From: Candidatus Pantoea deserta
GTDB lineage: Bacteria > Pseudomonadota > Gammaproteobacteria > Enterobacterales > Enterobacteriaceae
Direction: 5' to 3'
Assembly: GCF_003813865.1 (NCBI RefSeq)
Contig: NZ_RMVG01000006.1
Span: 62,001-126,000 of the forward strand
Length of the DNA stretch: 64,000 nt
Shown: positions 54,272 through 62,983 of the stretch, piece by piece
Position numbering within the stretch: position 1 is the first letter of the stretch
Layout of the letters: each line of letters starts with the position of its first letter
Position numbers and translations under genes: made by a program
The notes under the pieces: model-generated
The model's database searches: none
Seen by the model: only the letters and a program-made list of their open reading frames with translations
What the model was told of the DNA's origin: nothing

Positions 54272-55546
54272 TTAGAGAGAAATTTTATGACCCAGGGCAA
54301 ACAGGGGTTCCATGACCCATTCATACAGATGACGCTTGTCGACAATAAAATCGGCATCCAGCGCCATACCGGGTTTGAGTTGTTCGTCTTGCGAATAGGC
54401 TGTAATAGTTTGTTTATCCAGCGCGACTAATATGCGGTACTGCTGTTCCTGAACATTGTTTTTTCCGGTCAGGGTGGCTACTTCCTGGGGAGAAAGCGCG
54501 GCACGCGAAACCTCAATCACCCGGCCATACTGCTGACCAAATTTCTGGTAAGGAAAGGCTTTGTAACGCAGCACAACACGCTGATTGGGTTGGATAAAAC
54601 CAATAGACTGGGTATTCACCATGATGCGGGCAACCAGCTCGCTGTCGCCTGGCAGGATCGCCAGCGCAGACTGGCCTGCGTTCAGCATTTGGCCATTTTT
54701 GACCATGATCATGCCAACGTAGCCGCTTTTCGGCGCGCGAAGCTCAAACGAGCGGCGTGCTTCATTTTCCGCCATTGACTGACGGTTATCTGCAAGCTGA
54801 CGTTCGATGTCGTTGCGTCTCTTTTCATTATCCAGCGGCTTCTCGTGCAGCTGCTGCTGAACCTGAACGATTTTTTGTGCCGTGTCTAAAATCTGACGCT
54901 GATACTCCTGGTAGCGCGCCTGGCTTTCGAGCAGGTTTGACTCCTGTTCTTCCAGCTGACGGGCTGAAGCATATCCTTGCTTGTGCATCGCCTTCAGCTT
55001 CTCCAGCTGCATACGCGCCAGATCAGCCTGCTTTTTCCGATGAGCGATCTGAAGCTGTAATTGTTGTTTCTGCAATTTCAGGCTGTTGAGCGTTTCAGTA
55101 AGCCCCTGCATTTCAACGTCATGCATTTTGCTCAGCGTGGACAGATCCTGTTGCAACCTTTCACGCTGCGCGACGAGGTTTTCCGCGATGACCTGACGCG
55201 TCTGGCCAAGCTGCGTTGATACTTCAGACGAGAGCACCATCAGCACATCGCCTTTTTCAACGCGCTGGCCTTCTTTTACCGGAATATCGATAACGGTGGC
55301 GCTGACCGGGGGAGGGATAACCAGCATGCCGTTTTTTGGCAAAAGCTCTCCTGTCGAGGATTCGTATTTGGTGTAGTTACCAAAAATAAAAAAGAGAGCG
55401 GTTGCGGCCGTGATGACCACCACTACGGAAATAACTAACCAGCGATAAGGCGGACAATAGAGTGCGACGGTACCCAGGCTTCCACGATTAGCCGCATCAA
55501 GCGCTTCCTGGCGAAAAAGTGACTGTTCCATTTTGTTATTCATCAT
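54272..55546 (-). CDS. HlyD/CvaA-like membrane fusion protein
   Basis: A 424-residue type I secretion adaptor. One N-terminal transmembrane helix (WLVISVVVVITAATALFFIFGNY), a lipoyl half-motif (PPPVSATVIDIPVKEGQRVEKGDVLMVLSS), a long alpha-helical hairpin (about 110-260, rich in Q, L and K), then the second lipoyl half (ELRAPKSGYVGMIMVKNGQMLNAGQSALAILPG) and beta-barrel domain. It bridges the ABC transporter to the outer-membrane channel. The stop is 16 bp before the ABC gene and the start 10 bp after the TolC-like gene. Confidence 0.92.
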   Translation of the reverse strand: MMNNKMEQSLFRQEALDAANRGSLGTVALYCPPYRWLVISVVVVITAATALFFIFGNYTKYESSTGELLPKNGMLVIPPPVSATVIDIPVKEGQRVEKGDVLMVLSSEVSTQLGQTRQVIAENLVAQRERLQQDLSTLSKMHDVEMQGLTETLNSLKLQKQQLQLQIAHRKKQADLARMQLEKLKAMHKQGYASARQLEEQESNLLESQARYQEYQRQILDTAQKIVQVQQQLHEKPLDNEKRRNDIERQLADNRQSMAENEARRSFELRAPKSGYVGMIMVKNGQMLNAGQSALAILPGDSELVARIMVNTQSIGFIQPNQRVVLRYKAFPYQKFGQQYGRVIEVSRAALSPQEVATLTGKNNVQEQQYRILVALDKQTITAYSQDEQLKPGMALDADFIVDKRHLYEWVMEPLFALGHKISL

Positions 55547-55556
55547 CAGTTATACG

Positions 55557-56879
55557 TTAACGGCACTGGAAAAATTGCAGCATATCCAGTGATAAAGATC
55601 CGGTGCTTTGCGCCAGGCTGACCAGCGCATTGAGATAGTGAAAGCGGGCCTCAGCCTGTTCCTTTAATGTGTTGTAATATTTTTGTTGTGCGTCCATCTC
55701 ATCATTTACCGTGCGAAATCCCATCTCACGACCGTATTTAACCGACACGACTTTCTCACGGGCGGATTCAACCGCATTTTTTTCGGCGCGGAGTAACGCG
55801 TTGCCATTGGTCAGACTGAGCCAGGCCGTTCGCGTGTCCTGTACCGCTTTTCGCTGTGCTTCCACCGTGGAATATCTGGCCGCTTCCCGGCGATAAGCGG
55901 CTTCCCAGGATTGGGACAGCTGGCTGCCGCCGGCGAAGACAGGAACCGACACATTCACACCGTATTGCAGGTTATTACTTTTGGAGTTAGTGCCGAAAAT
56001 GGCGTCATAAAGAAGGTTGCCGTCATCATCATTGCGGCTCCAGTTTTTACCGTAGCTGGCGTAAAGCGATACCACCGGCATATGGGCGCCGGTGGCTGCC
56101 AGCACGTCAGCGTCTGCCTGCTCGGTCTGGAAACGCGCAACTTTAATGTCAGTATTACGCTGCTGACTGGCTTTGATAGCCTCCGCTAAAGAGGAGTAGG
56201 GCGTGGTCTTCAGGCACTGAAAATTGACCGGCTCAAGGGTATCCGGATTGATACCGGATAAGCGGTGCATTGATTCGCCTGCCAGAAGCAGCTGATTACT
56301 CGCTTCAATCTCTTTCGCCTGAGCAATTGCGAAGTTCGCTTTGGCTTCATCAACTTCCGTGCGAGTATTCTGGCCATTAAGCAACCCGGCCTGAAGTTTC
56401 TCCATCTGCTGTTTAAAATTATGGCTGGCGGCCTGAGCAGCCTGAAGCACTTCCTGCTGATACAACACGGTGAAATAGGCGTTTGCCACTGCACTCAGCA
56501 ACTTCTCTTCTGCCTGACGCGCCTGCGCGTCGGCGGTATTGGCAATAGCGACGCCTTTACGCCAGCCTGCATACTTACTCATATCGAACAGCGGTTGCCT
56601 GACGCGTACAGCATAGTTGTGTGACGTGACGCCGCTCTGAAACTTTTTATCAGGCTGTTCCTGGCGATCCCAGCTGCCTTCGAGCGTCAGGGTAGGGAGC
56701 ATGCCAGACATCCCTTGCCAGTACTTTTGTTGATCCGCTTCGCTGTTTTTTTTGCTGGCCTGGAGCGCAGAGTCATAAGAGAGCGCCGCCTGAGCCGCCT
56801 GCTGTAACGTCGTAGCCTGGGTTAAAAATGACGTCTGTAAGAGCGCTATTAATAATGAGTAGTTAATATATACTTTCAT
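55557..56879 (-). CDS. TolC-family outer-membrane channel protein
   Basis: A 440-residue protein from the ATG at 56879; signal peptide MKVYINYSLLIALLQTSFLTQA. The two OEP repeats are visible: TLQQAAQAALSYDSALQASKKNSEADQQKYWQGMSGMLPTLTLEGSW and EAIKASQQRNTDIKVARFQTEQADADVLAATGAHMPVVSLYASYG, with MSVPVFAGGSQLSQSWEAAYR-like barrel strands. A dedicated TolC-like gene in a peptide-export operon is less usual; colicin V uses the chromosomal TolC. First gene of the TolC, HlyD, ABC, DUF1795 run, 35 bp after the RcsB-like regulator. Confidence 0.9.
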   Translation of the reverse strand: MKVYINYSLLIALLQTSFLTQATTLQQAAQAALSYDSALQASKKNSEADQQKYWQGMSGMLPTLTLEGSWDRQEQPDKKFQSGVTSHNYAVRVRQPLFDMSKYAGWRKGVAIANTADAQARQAEEKLLSAVANAYFTVLYQQEVLQAAQAASHNFKQQMEKLQAGLLNGQNTRTEVDEAKANFAIAQAKEIEASNQLLLAGESMHRLSGINPDTLEPVNFQCLKTTPYSSLAEAIKASQQRNTDIKVARFQTEQADADVLAATGAHMPVVSLYASYGKNWSRNDDDGNLLYDAIFGTNSKSNNLQYGVNVSVPVFAGGSQLSQSWEAAYRREAARYSTVEAQRKAVQDTRTAWLSLTNGNALLRAEKNAVESAREKVVSVKYGREMGFRTVNDEMDAQQKYYNTLKEQAEARFHYLNALVSLAQSTGSLSLDMLQFFQCR

Positions 56880-56913
56880 ATTTCCCGATATTTCATGCAA
56901 AAAAGTGGCAGAG

Positions 56914-57576
56914 TTAAATTAATCCCTGCGCAAAGACATACTTGATGAGATCTGTATTAGTCTGAAGATGAAGTTTACGCATCGCATTATATTTTTGCGT
57001 GGCAACTGTACTTACACTGCGCTTACGCGCTTTAGCAATATCAATCAGGCTATAACCCAGAGAAAACAATCTGATTACTTCAACTTCTGTCGGCGACAGC
57101 AGTGAATTTTCCTGTCCTGCCAGAGAATTTCTGGACAGCTCCTTCATTTGATAAGAGTAATAAATCCCGGCGTTCTCAGCACAAATCCAGCGGAAGGCTC
57201 TTGTCAGTTCCCGATTGTCGTCACGTTTGCTGATAATAGCCTTAATAGGTGTTTGCAATACTTTCTTAAGGACGGCCTGATTAGTTTGCGATGTCAGTAC
57301 AATGATTCTGATGTCAGGGTGATACTTTGTGATTTCTTCGATTTTTTTTACTCCGTTTATATCACTACGATCCAGATTAAAACTAAAATCTGTAATTAAT
57401 ATATCAGGCGACTCTTTCTTTAAATGAATTAACAGTTCAGAAGTGTCAGCCGGACAAGAAATAATTTCATGCTGGATAAATTCTGTTGCCAGTGTGGACT
57501 GAACAGAACATACAATAAACGGGCTTTCATCAGATACACCAACTCGCAGTGTTCTTTTCTTTGATGACATATCCAC
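56914..57576 (-). CDS. RcsB/FimZ-like response regulator
   Basis: A 220-residue protein. The N-terminal receiver domain keeps the phosphorylation aspartate D63 (DILITDFSF), T95 (IIVLTSQ) and K117 (IISK), though the usual acidic pair near the N-terminus is reduced (VGVSDESPF). The C-terminal LuxR helix-turn-helix (LSPTEVEVIRLFSLGYSLIDIAKARKRSVSTVATQKYNAMRKLHLQTNTDLIKYV) is of the RcsB/FimZ/BglJ type. The GTG at 57576 has AGG 7 bases before it; an ATG at 57570 is possible. Encoded between the fimbrial adhesin and the exporter genes with no sensor kinase nearby, so it may depend on a phosphorelay elsewhere or pair with RcsB. Confidence 0.85.
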   Translation of the reverse strand: MDMSSKKRTLRVGVSDESPFIVCSVQSTLATEFIQHEIISCPADTSELLIHLKKESPDILITDFSFNLDRSDINGVKKIEEITKYHPDIRIIVLTSQTNQAVLKKVLQTPIKAIISKRDDNRELTRAFRWICAENAGIYYSYQMKELSRNSLAGQENSLLSPTEVEVIRLFSLGYSLIDIAKARKRSVSTVATQKYNAMRKLHLQTNTDLIKYVFAQGLI

Positions 57577-57634
57577 TGATAAACCTTTCTATTTTGAGTC
57601 AGGTCAAACAGAACTCCCATCGAGTCCTGAATAT

Positions 57635-58711
57635 TTACTGATAAGTAATGGTGTAGTTTGCGACAGCATTGGCACTTCCCGGAGTTATCCTGTCGGCTAT
57701 CTGATAGTAACGGGCAAATAAAGGCACAGTTATCAGTGCGGAAGAGAGCGGAAAGGACGCTACTCTGAAAGGTGTTGCCAGACTTACTGATTGCTCATTT
57801 TCATTCAGAATTTGCACGCCGACACCACGAGCAGTTGATGTGTCATTAAGCGCCAGTACTCCGCTCTCCGAAAGGCCGCTAACGGCGTTCCCGTCAAACT
57901 GCATCATGACGTCGAAGGATCCGGAAAGTAACGCTTCACAGTTTAACTGAATATTAAACGGAGTTAGCGAACTGGTCTGTCCTACCCCTGAGCCCAAACC
58001 GCTACTGGTGCTGATGGAGTAACTGCTGAGATAAACGCTCTGGCTGGTATCGCTGACAACAGAGCAGGTTTCATCTTTAACTGTTACAAACTTTTTAACG
58101 TTAGTAATAGCTAAAGGGAGATCTTTTCCACTAACCATTGATCCGACGGCAAAAGCATTATTAATGGTACCAATGGTTCCTGTTAATGACGAACCCTGCA
58201 TTGACATTGACGTTCGTTTAATCTGGTAAGGAATGTTGAGCGTGACTTTTTGGTAATCCTTTACCTGACCGCCAGAGGTCATCGCCCATTCACTAATTAT
58301 AATGCCGGTAGGCTCACTGCCCGCTTCAGCCGTCATATGACCATTTAATCCGGTATATAATGTCAGGCCGTAACCCAGAGCATCATCTGCGATCGCGGAG
58401 CGTTTAAAATAAACTTCACTGGTTTCGCCATCCTGATACTGGCTATAATTATTTAAGGCGCATTCGACCAGAATTGGTATTTGACCTTCTGCAACCACGG
58501 TACCGACCGGAACAGACGGCGACATATTCACGCTTAGTGTGCTGAAGTCCAGCACCGCTCTGTTGGTGCCACCGACAAAGGTTTTACACTCCATAGTAAC
58601 AGCACTGCTGGCGGCATAAGTATTCTCAGGTACGGTAAGAAAAAAAACTAATACGACAGCAGTGATATAAATAACGCCTGGTAATGTTTTTGTGGCTAAA
58701 AGAGGCTTCAT
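57635..58711 (-). CDS. Two-domain fimbrial adhesin / tip subunit
   Basis: A 358-residue secreted protein (signal peptide MKPLLATKTLPGVIYITAVVLVFFLTVPENTYA). Its length, about twice that of a pilin, indicates a lectin-like N-terminal domain followed by a pilin domain, as in FimH. The C-terminal half has CSVVSDTSQSVYLSSYSI, FNIQLNCEALLSGSFDVMMQFDGNA and a closing beta strand ANYTITYQ with penultimate tyrosine. Located directly after the usher, the usual place for the tip adhesin. The receptor is unknown; the N-terminal domain resembles nothing I can name. Confidence 0.8.
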   Translation of the reverse strand: MKPLLATKTLPGVIYITAVVLVFFLTVPENTYAASSAVTMECKTFVGGTNRAVLDFSTLSVNMSPSVPVGTVVAEGQIPILVECALNNYSQYQDGETSEVYFKRSAIADDALGYGLTLYTGLNGHMTAEAGSEPTGIIISEWAMTSGGQVKDYQKVTLNIPYQIKRTSMSMQGSSLTGTIGTINNAFAVGSMVSGKDLPLAITNVKKFVTVKDETCSVVSDTSQSVYLSSYSISTSSGLGSGVGQTSSLTPFNIQLNCEALLSGSFDVMMQFDGNAVSGLSESGVLALNDTSTARGVGVQILNENEQSVSLATPFRVASFPLSSALITVPLFARYYQIADRITPGSANAVANYTITYQ

Positions 58712-58716
58712 GGCAG

Positions 58717-61299
58717 CTAACCTTCATTATCATTATTAATTTTGCCAGTCGAAACATAGCGAACAGGCGGCGTCTGTTCGCTACTGCATATTGTATTTAA
58801 TCTTGCGATAGACAGATTATCACTGGACTGTATATCGCCAGATTCCAGATTAACCAGACAATTGTCCGCTGGCATTTTTCCCCAGGATACGTGTAAGCGG
58901 CTGACATCGTTATTGATGCGCAGATAAATTTTTCCGCCCTGTGAGACAACCGTGACCAGATTTCCGTTCTCGTCCTTAACGGAAGCGCCAAAGGGCAATG
59001 CCTTTCCGTCAGGCTGACTGGCGCTGATTAACAAAGGTTTTCCTTTATTTGTTTTGTAGCGCACCCTGACAACGGCGCCCTCTACAGGAATAACGCGCTG
59101 TTGTGTGGACTCAAGCTCTACATCCAGCGAAATACCTTTGGGATCTATTGCCAGATCGTTTATACGATATGGATTAAGATTTGGTACTATGGCCCGGCCA
59201 CTATCATTTAACAGGATAGTGGGATAACCAGGAATATGTGCGCCTCCGGCATCTTCTGCATCAATAAGCGCATAAGTCGACGACTGATATCCACTCAACG
59301 TCAGACTATCTGACAGAGCCACTACAGCACCGCTGGCACCTGCCGAAGCTGAATAGTAGTTGTTTCCTTTTGTATAGGATGCATTCAGCGTAATAAAGGG
59401 CGAACGATACAGGCCACCGATCGAACCTGCATAGCTATCGTCATTATCGCGTGTTGCACTGACGTTATAATTATACTGGTCAGATTCTCCGGCTATGCCA
59501 TTGACAGATGCCTGTGCGGTAACGCCATCCCTGGTATGAGTAGCATTACTGGTAAAAAAGCTTTTGCTATTATTCCCCAGTGGAATTGAAAAATCGAGAG
59601 ACAACTGAGTTTCATGTCCACCTGTGGCATATAATAATCTGTTAGCAGAAAATGTATAGGATGCTTTTCTAATACTGTTCGTATAGCCTAACTGAAATTG
59701 CGTATTGGTGCCGGAGTAATTCCAGTAATTTTGAACGAAACCAGACAGATATACATTCCCAAATGACTCCCCTAAATTTTGGCTGGCAGTCAGTGTGAAT
59801 CGTTGCCTGGGGCGAGAAAGGTAATGTCGATCAGGGTTAATATTCTTTTTGTAATAGCTGTTAATACGTAATGCATCGTTAAAACTGTAATAACCTGAGG
59901 TGGAGAATCGATAGGCAGATAAAGTAAAATTAGTATTGCTTTGAGGGATTTTCTTACTGTACATTGCCCGATAAATTACCCCCCGCTCCGTGTTTTCCCC
60001 ATAATCCGTTTTCGCGCCGGCAATATCCAGGGAAATAGCACCGAATGGCAGAGCAAAGGCACTGCCAAGAAGTAAAGAGGTATAATTATCCGACCCCAGG
60101 ATGCCCGCATAGCCGGTAAGATTATTATTAAACCCGTGCTGAATCGTTCCCTGGTAAACGGAAGGGGTGTATACCAAATTACTGAGACGCGATACCCCGC
60201 CAGTCAACGTATAAGATGTCATCCCCGGACGTTTCAGACGGGTTAAGGCCGCATAGGGAACGCTGAAGTGGGTTTCACTACCATCAGCTTCTTTGACAGT
60301 GACATTTAGATCCCCGCCGTAGCCGGTAGGGTACAAATCGGTAATATTAAATGCGCCAGGGGATACGGTCGTTTCATAAATTTTACTGCCGTTTTGTCGC
60401 ACAGTAACCTGAGCATTACTGCGTGCAACACCGCGGATTTCCGGCGCATAACCACGCTGTGAGTCTGGCAGCATTTGGTCAACGGTAGCTAATTGCACAC
60501 CACGAAAAGAAATTGTGTCGAAAAATTCACCGCTGGTATTGCCTTCACCAATCAGAATGCGCGACTGAAGCGACGGAATATCGTGCTGAACATAGGTATT
60601 GATGCTGTTATAGTGATGAGATTCCTTATTATCCTGACGCTGCCAGCTCAGCGTGCCGTCGTGACGAAACATCCAGCCGCCAAGATTCAATCCAGCCAGT
60701 GTCCGACTATAAAAGGCGTCGTATTCTCTCTCGCTGTAAACAGAACGGTAATAGTTGGTATTGTAAGTAAGCGTGAATGCATTTTCTCCCCTGTCCCAAA
60801 ATTCGGGCGCGACATAGCCGCGCGCATGACGAGACAGATAAATTTGAGGAATAGAAAGTTCCATTTGCATATCGGCGCTATTGATTGTGGCGCTACTGTT
60901 TTCAATGACCTCTTCAATCGACAGGCATTGGCTCTCGGATTGTAAGGCAGAGGTCTGTTTTTCTGTAAATACGGTGTTTTTAAGCGCCAGCGTTTTGACC
61001 AGATTATGGCTCAGACAGACTTTGGAACGGTTTCCTTCACGAACCACTCTGACATTATCACGGGTTACCTGACGTCCATTAAGATAGATGTCCAGCATGT
61101 ACAAACCAGGATCGAGAGGATTGCCTTCGGCGTATCGAGTAACATCTACCTCTACGCCCGGCATGTTTTTGATAAAGGCTCCATCGAATTCATAACGTTC
61201 CTCAGCGTAAGCAGATGCCATTGCAGCAGTAAGAAAGAGCGCTAAAAAAGAGCGGCCAGCATGCCTGCCGGCTTGCTCTACCGAAATTTCCCTTGCCAT
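58717..61299 (-). CDS. Outer-membrane fimbrial usher (FimD/PapC type)
   Basis: An 860-residue usher from the ATG at 61299 (AAGGG 4 bases upstream), with a signal peptide ending AAMASAYA. N-terminal domain RYEFDGAFIKNMPGVEVDVTRYAEGNPLDPGLYMLDIYLNGRQV; pore and plug region with RILIGEGNTSGEFFDTISFRGVQLATVDQMLPDSQRGYAPEIRGVARSNAQVTVRQNG; C-terminal domains with VPVEGAVVRVRY-like IPVEGAVVRVRYKTNKGKPLLISASQPDGKALPFGASV. It is the classical FimD layout and unrelated in detail to the two shorter ushers at 9.8 and 15.3 kb. It overlaps neither neighbour; the adhesin starts 5 bp later. Confidence 0.94.
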   Translation of the reverse strand: MAREISVEQAGRHAGRSFLALFLTAAMASAYAEERYEFDGAFIKNMPGVEVDVTRYAEGNPLDPGLYMLDIYLNGRQVTRDNVRVVREGNRSKVCLSHNLVKTLALKNTVFTEKQTSALQSESQCLSIEEVIENSSATINSADMQMELSIPQIYLSRHARGYVAPEFWDRGENAFTLTYNTNYYRSVYSEREYDAFYSRTLAGLNLGGWMFRHDGTLSWQRQDNKESHHYNSINTYVQHDIPSLQSRILIGEGNTSGEFFDTISFRGVQLATVDQMLPDSQRGYAPEIRGVARSNAQVTVRQNGSKIYETTVSPGAFNITDLYPTGYGGDLNVTVKEADGSETHFSVPYAALTRLKRPGMTSYTLTGGVSRLSNLVYTPSVYQGTIQHGFNNNLTGYAGILGSDNYTSLLLGSAFALPFGAISLDIAGAKTDYGENTERGVIYRAMYSKKIPQSNTNFTLSAYRFSTSGYYSFNDALRINSYYKKNINPDRHYLSRPRQRFTLTASQNLGESFGNVYLSGFVQNYWNYSGTNTQFQLGYTNSIRKASYTFSANRLLYATGGHETQLSLDFSIPLGNNSKSFFTSNATHTRDGVTAQASVNGIAGESDQYNYNVSATRDNDDSYAGSIGGLYRSPFITLNASYTKGNNYYSASAGASGAVVALSDSLTLSGYQSSTYALIDAEDAGGAHIPGYPTILLNDSGRAIVPNLNPYRINDLAIDPKGISLDVELESTQQRVIPVEGAVVRVRYKTNKGKPLLISASQPDGKALPFGASVKDENGNLVTVVSQGGKIYLRINNDVSRLHVSWGKMPADNCLVNLESGDIQSSDNLSIARLNTICSSEQTPPVRYVSTGKINNDNEG

Positions 61300-61324
61300 G
61301 ACCCTTATCCTTTTATCCCTGAAA

Positions 61325-62038
61325 TTACTGGCTAAGTTGGCCGACAACGCTACGAGCCGCGCCAAGATCGTCTAAATACTGATAATGAATGGTCGGTTTG
61401 AGTTGATTTATGATCCCGCCTTTCATCACGAAATCTTTCGTTTCGCCGGGTGCCAGCATGTCCCCTCGTTCGGAAACATATTTGTGACCGGCACCGTCTT
61501 CGGCACTCACCTGAGACACGTTGATGTAGTAAGGGGAATGATTAACTGCTGTCAGTAACTTACTTTTATTATTTTTACGCCAGATAAGGCTGGATGCTGC
61601 CTGATTCGCGCCTTCAGCATTCAAACTGGCAGGGCGATAAAAGATTTTTATCCGGCTGCGAATCGCCATCTGTAACAGATTCTCGCTTGTATGGCTTTTA
61701 ACTTTAGGCGGAATGTCCAGTATGTTGAGCCAGAAAACAGACTCTTTATCTATGGGCAAGTCGCTGCCTGTATAGATCATTCGTAACGTCTGGCCTTTGC
61801 CTGCTTCCATGCGGAATACAGGAGGTAGCAGGACGAAGGGAACGTTGGTTTTATCCACTGGCTGGACAGGATCACCATCATCAATCCATGTCTGAACAAG
61901 CGCGGGTTTGTCTCCTCGATTATCCAGACGAACCGTGACTTCTTTTTCTGAAGCCGGATAGATAACGCGTGTGCCAATGATAGTCACGCTTGCAAAAGCG
62001 GGTGAGAAGAACACACAGACAGCCAGTAAAGCCGCCAT
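61325..62038 (-). CDS. Periplasmic fimbrial chaperone, start codon out of frame behind a poly-A tract
   Basis: A PapD/FimC-type chaperone: SVTIIGTRVIYPASEKEVTVRLDNRGDKPALVQTWIDDGD, LPPVFRMEAGKGQTLRMIYTG, ESVFWLNILDIPPK, and IKIFYRPASL before the second domain. From the in-frame ATG at 62038 it has 237 residues and a signal peptide without basic residues (MAALLAVCVFFSPAFA). The natural start is the ATG at 62060, which is followed by 11 A. With 10 A it would read MKKKINLMAALLAVCVFFSPAFA, a perfect signal peptide; with 11 it meets TAA after five codons. Expression may be phase-variable, rescued by slippage, or the extra A may be a sequencing error. Confidence 0.88.
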   Translation of the reverse strand: MAALLAVCVFFSPAFASVTIIGTRVIYPASEKEVTVRLDNRGDKPALVQTWIDDGDPVQPVDKTNVPFVLLPPVFRMEAGKGQTLRMIYTGSDLPIDKESVFWLNILDIPPKVKSHTSENLLQMAIRSRIKIFYRPASLNAEGANQAASSLIWRKNNKSKLLTAVNHSPYYINVSQVSAEDGAGHKYVSERGDMLAPGETKDFVMKGGIINQLKPTIHYQYLDDLGAARSVVGQLSQ

Positions 62039-62046
62039 CAGGTTAA

Positions 62047-62057
62047 TTTTTTTTTTT
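62047..62057 (-). repeat. Poly-A tract (11 A on the coding strand) in the chaperone start region
   Basis: Eleven consecutive T on the plus strand, read as A on the coding strand directly after ATG. Mononucleotide runs of this length change length during replication and cause RNA polymerase slippage. Confidence 0.95.
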
Positions 62058-62118
62058 CATAATTTTATTGAGTCAGCAAACATAAGAAAGATGAGGGCGG
62101 CGCCCTCATCTGAATGGA

Positions 62119-62634
62119 TTAGAGGTAGTGAATGGAAAAAGTCACGGATGACTGAACCGTACCCTCTCCTGCTTTATCAGTGGCGTAGTAGCGCGCAGAA
62201 TAAGTCATGTTTGCTGCACCTTCAGACAGCGGTACTGCTGTCAGGCCAGCTTGCTGTTCGAGGTTGCCTGCTACCACAGGGGTTGTGTTGTTAAGCAGTT
62301 CCAGCTCAACGTTGGCAGCTGTGCCTTTATTGATCAGACGGCCATCAGCATTAACATTCGCGCCCGCCTCAAAATAAGCCAGAACATCACCTGTTGCAGT
62401 GGAACAATCTGTTAAATTGATAGAGAAAGTAGTGGCGCCAGCGGTTTGAGTTTTTTCAGCCAGCTGGCTTATGGAAATATCTGGCATCTTAACGACATTA
62501 CCAGAACCATTATTCACCGTGACCGTACACGACTGACCTTTGATGTTGCCACTGAACTCAATAGTGCCATCAGAAGCAGCATGTACCTGAGCAGCGGCCA
62601 GCAGGCCAAGAGCAATCAATGAAATCTTTTTCAT
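62119..62634 (-). CDS. Major fimbrial subunit, type 1 family
   Basis: A 171-residue pilin with signal peptide MKKISLIALGLLAAAQVHA, AAGGA 7 bases before the ATG. The mature protein has GTIEFSGNIKGQSCTVTVNNGSGNVVKMPDISISQL, a partner cysteine in INLTDCSTATGDVLAYFEAG, and the closing strand GTVQSSVTFSIHYL with penultimate tyrosine for usher and chaperone recognition. The usual FimA pattern. First fimbrial gene of this operon; it follows the two double-glycine peptide genes by about 100 bp and precedes the chaperone by about 60 bp. Confidence 0.93.
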   Translation of the reverse strand: MKKISLIALGLLAAAQVHAASDGTIEFSGNIKGQSCTVTVNNGSGNVVKMPDISISQLAEKTQTAGATTFSINLTDCSTATGDVLAYFEAGANVNADGRLINKGTAANVELELLNNTTPVVAGNLEQQAGLTAVPLSEGAANMTYSARYYATDKAGEGTVQSSVTFSIHYL

Positions 62635-62734
62635 ATATCTTCCTTGTTAAATTTACGAGCAACTTACAGATTGCTGAGTATTTACGTAAAGCTGCTTAAT
62701 TACTCAGCTTAGTGAAACTGTTAATAATGGGGCA

Positions 62735-62974
62735 TTACTTTTGTGAAAAACCCAGCGACAGCACGGTATAAATTGCAACAGCGGCGATGCCAATGACGGC
62801 AAGGCCAAAAGTCGAACCACTGATTGTATTTGTCTCTGGAATGTTCTCTGGGCGAGTCCAGTTCGTCTTTTCTTTAGAGGAGGACTTAGTCGCCTGGTTA
62901 AAAAAATCCATAATGACGGATGTCAGCGTTCCGCCGCTTACGTTTTTAATTTGTTCACTATTTAATTCGCGCAT
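62735..62974 (-). CDS. Candidate class II microcin precursor with double-glycine leader (peptide 2)
   Basis: A 79-residue peptide. The leader MRELNSEQIKNVSGG (residues 1-15) fits the colicin V-type consensus MRELxxxExxxVSGG cut by C39 peptidases. The predicted 64-residue product TLTSVIMDFFNQATKSSSKEKTNW... has a polar, charged N-terminal half and one C-terminal hydrophobic helix (about 54-76, FGLAVIGIAAVAIYTVLSLGF) ending SQK. GAGGA lies 7 bases before the ATG and overlaps the end of peptide 1, so the two are coupled. No cysteines, so no disulfide. It could be a microcin, the second half of a two-peptide toxin, or another secreted peptide. Confidence 0.8.
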   Translation of the reverse strand: MRELNSEQIKNVSGGTLTSVIMDFFNQATKSSSKEKTNWTRPENIPETNTISGSTFGLAVIGIAAVAIYTVLSLGFSQK

Positions 62975-62983
62975 CGTTTATCC

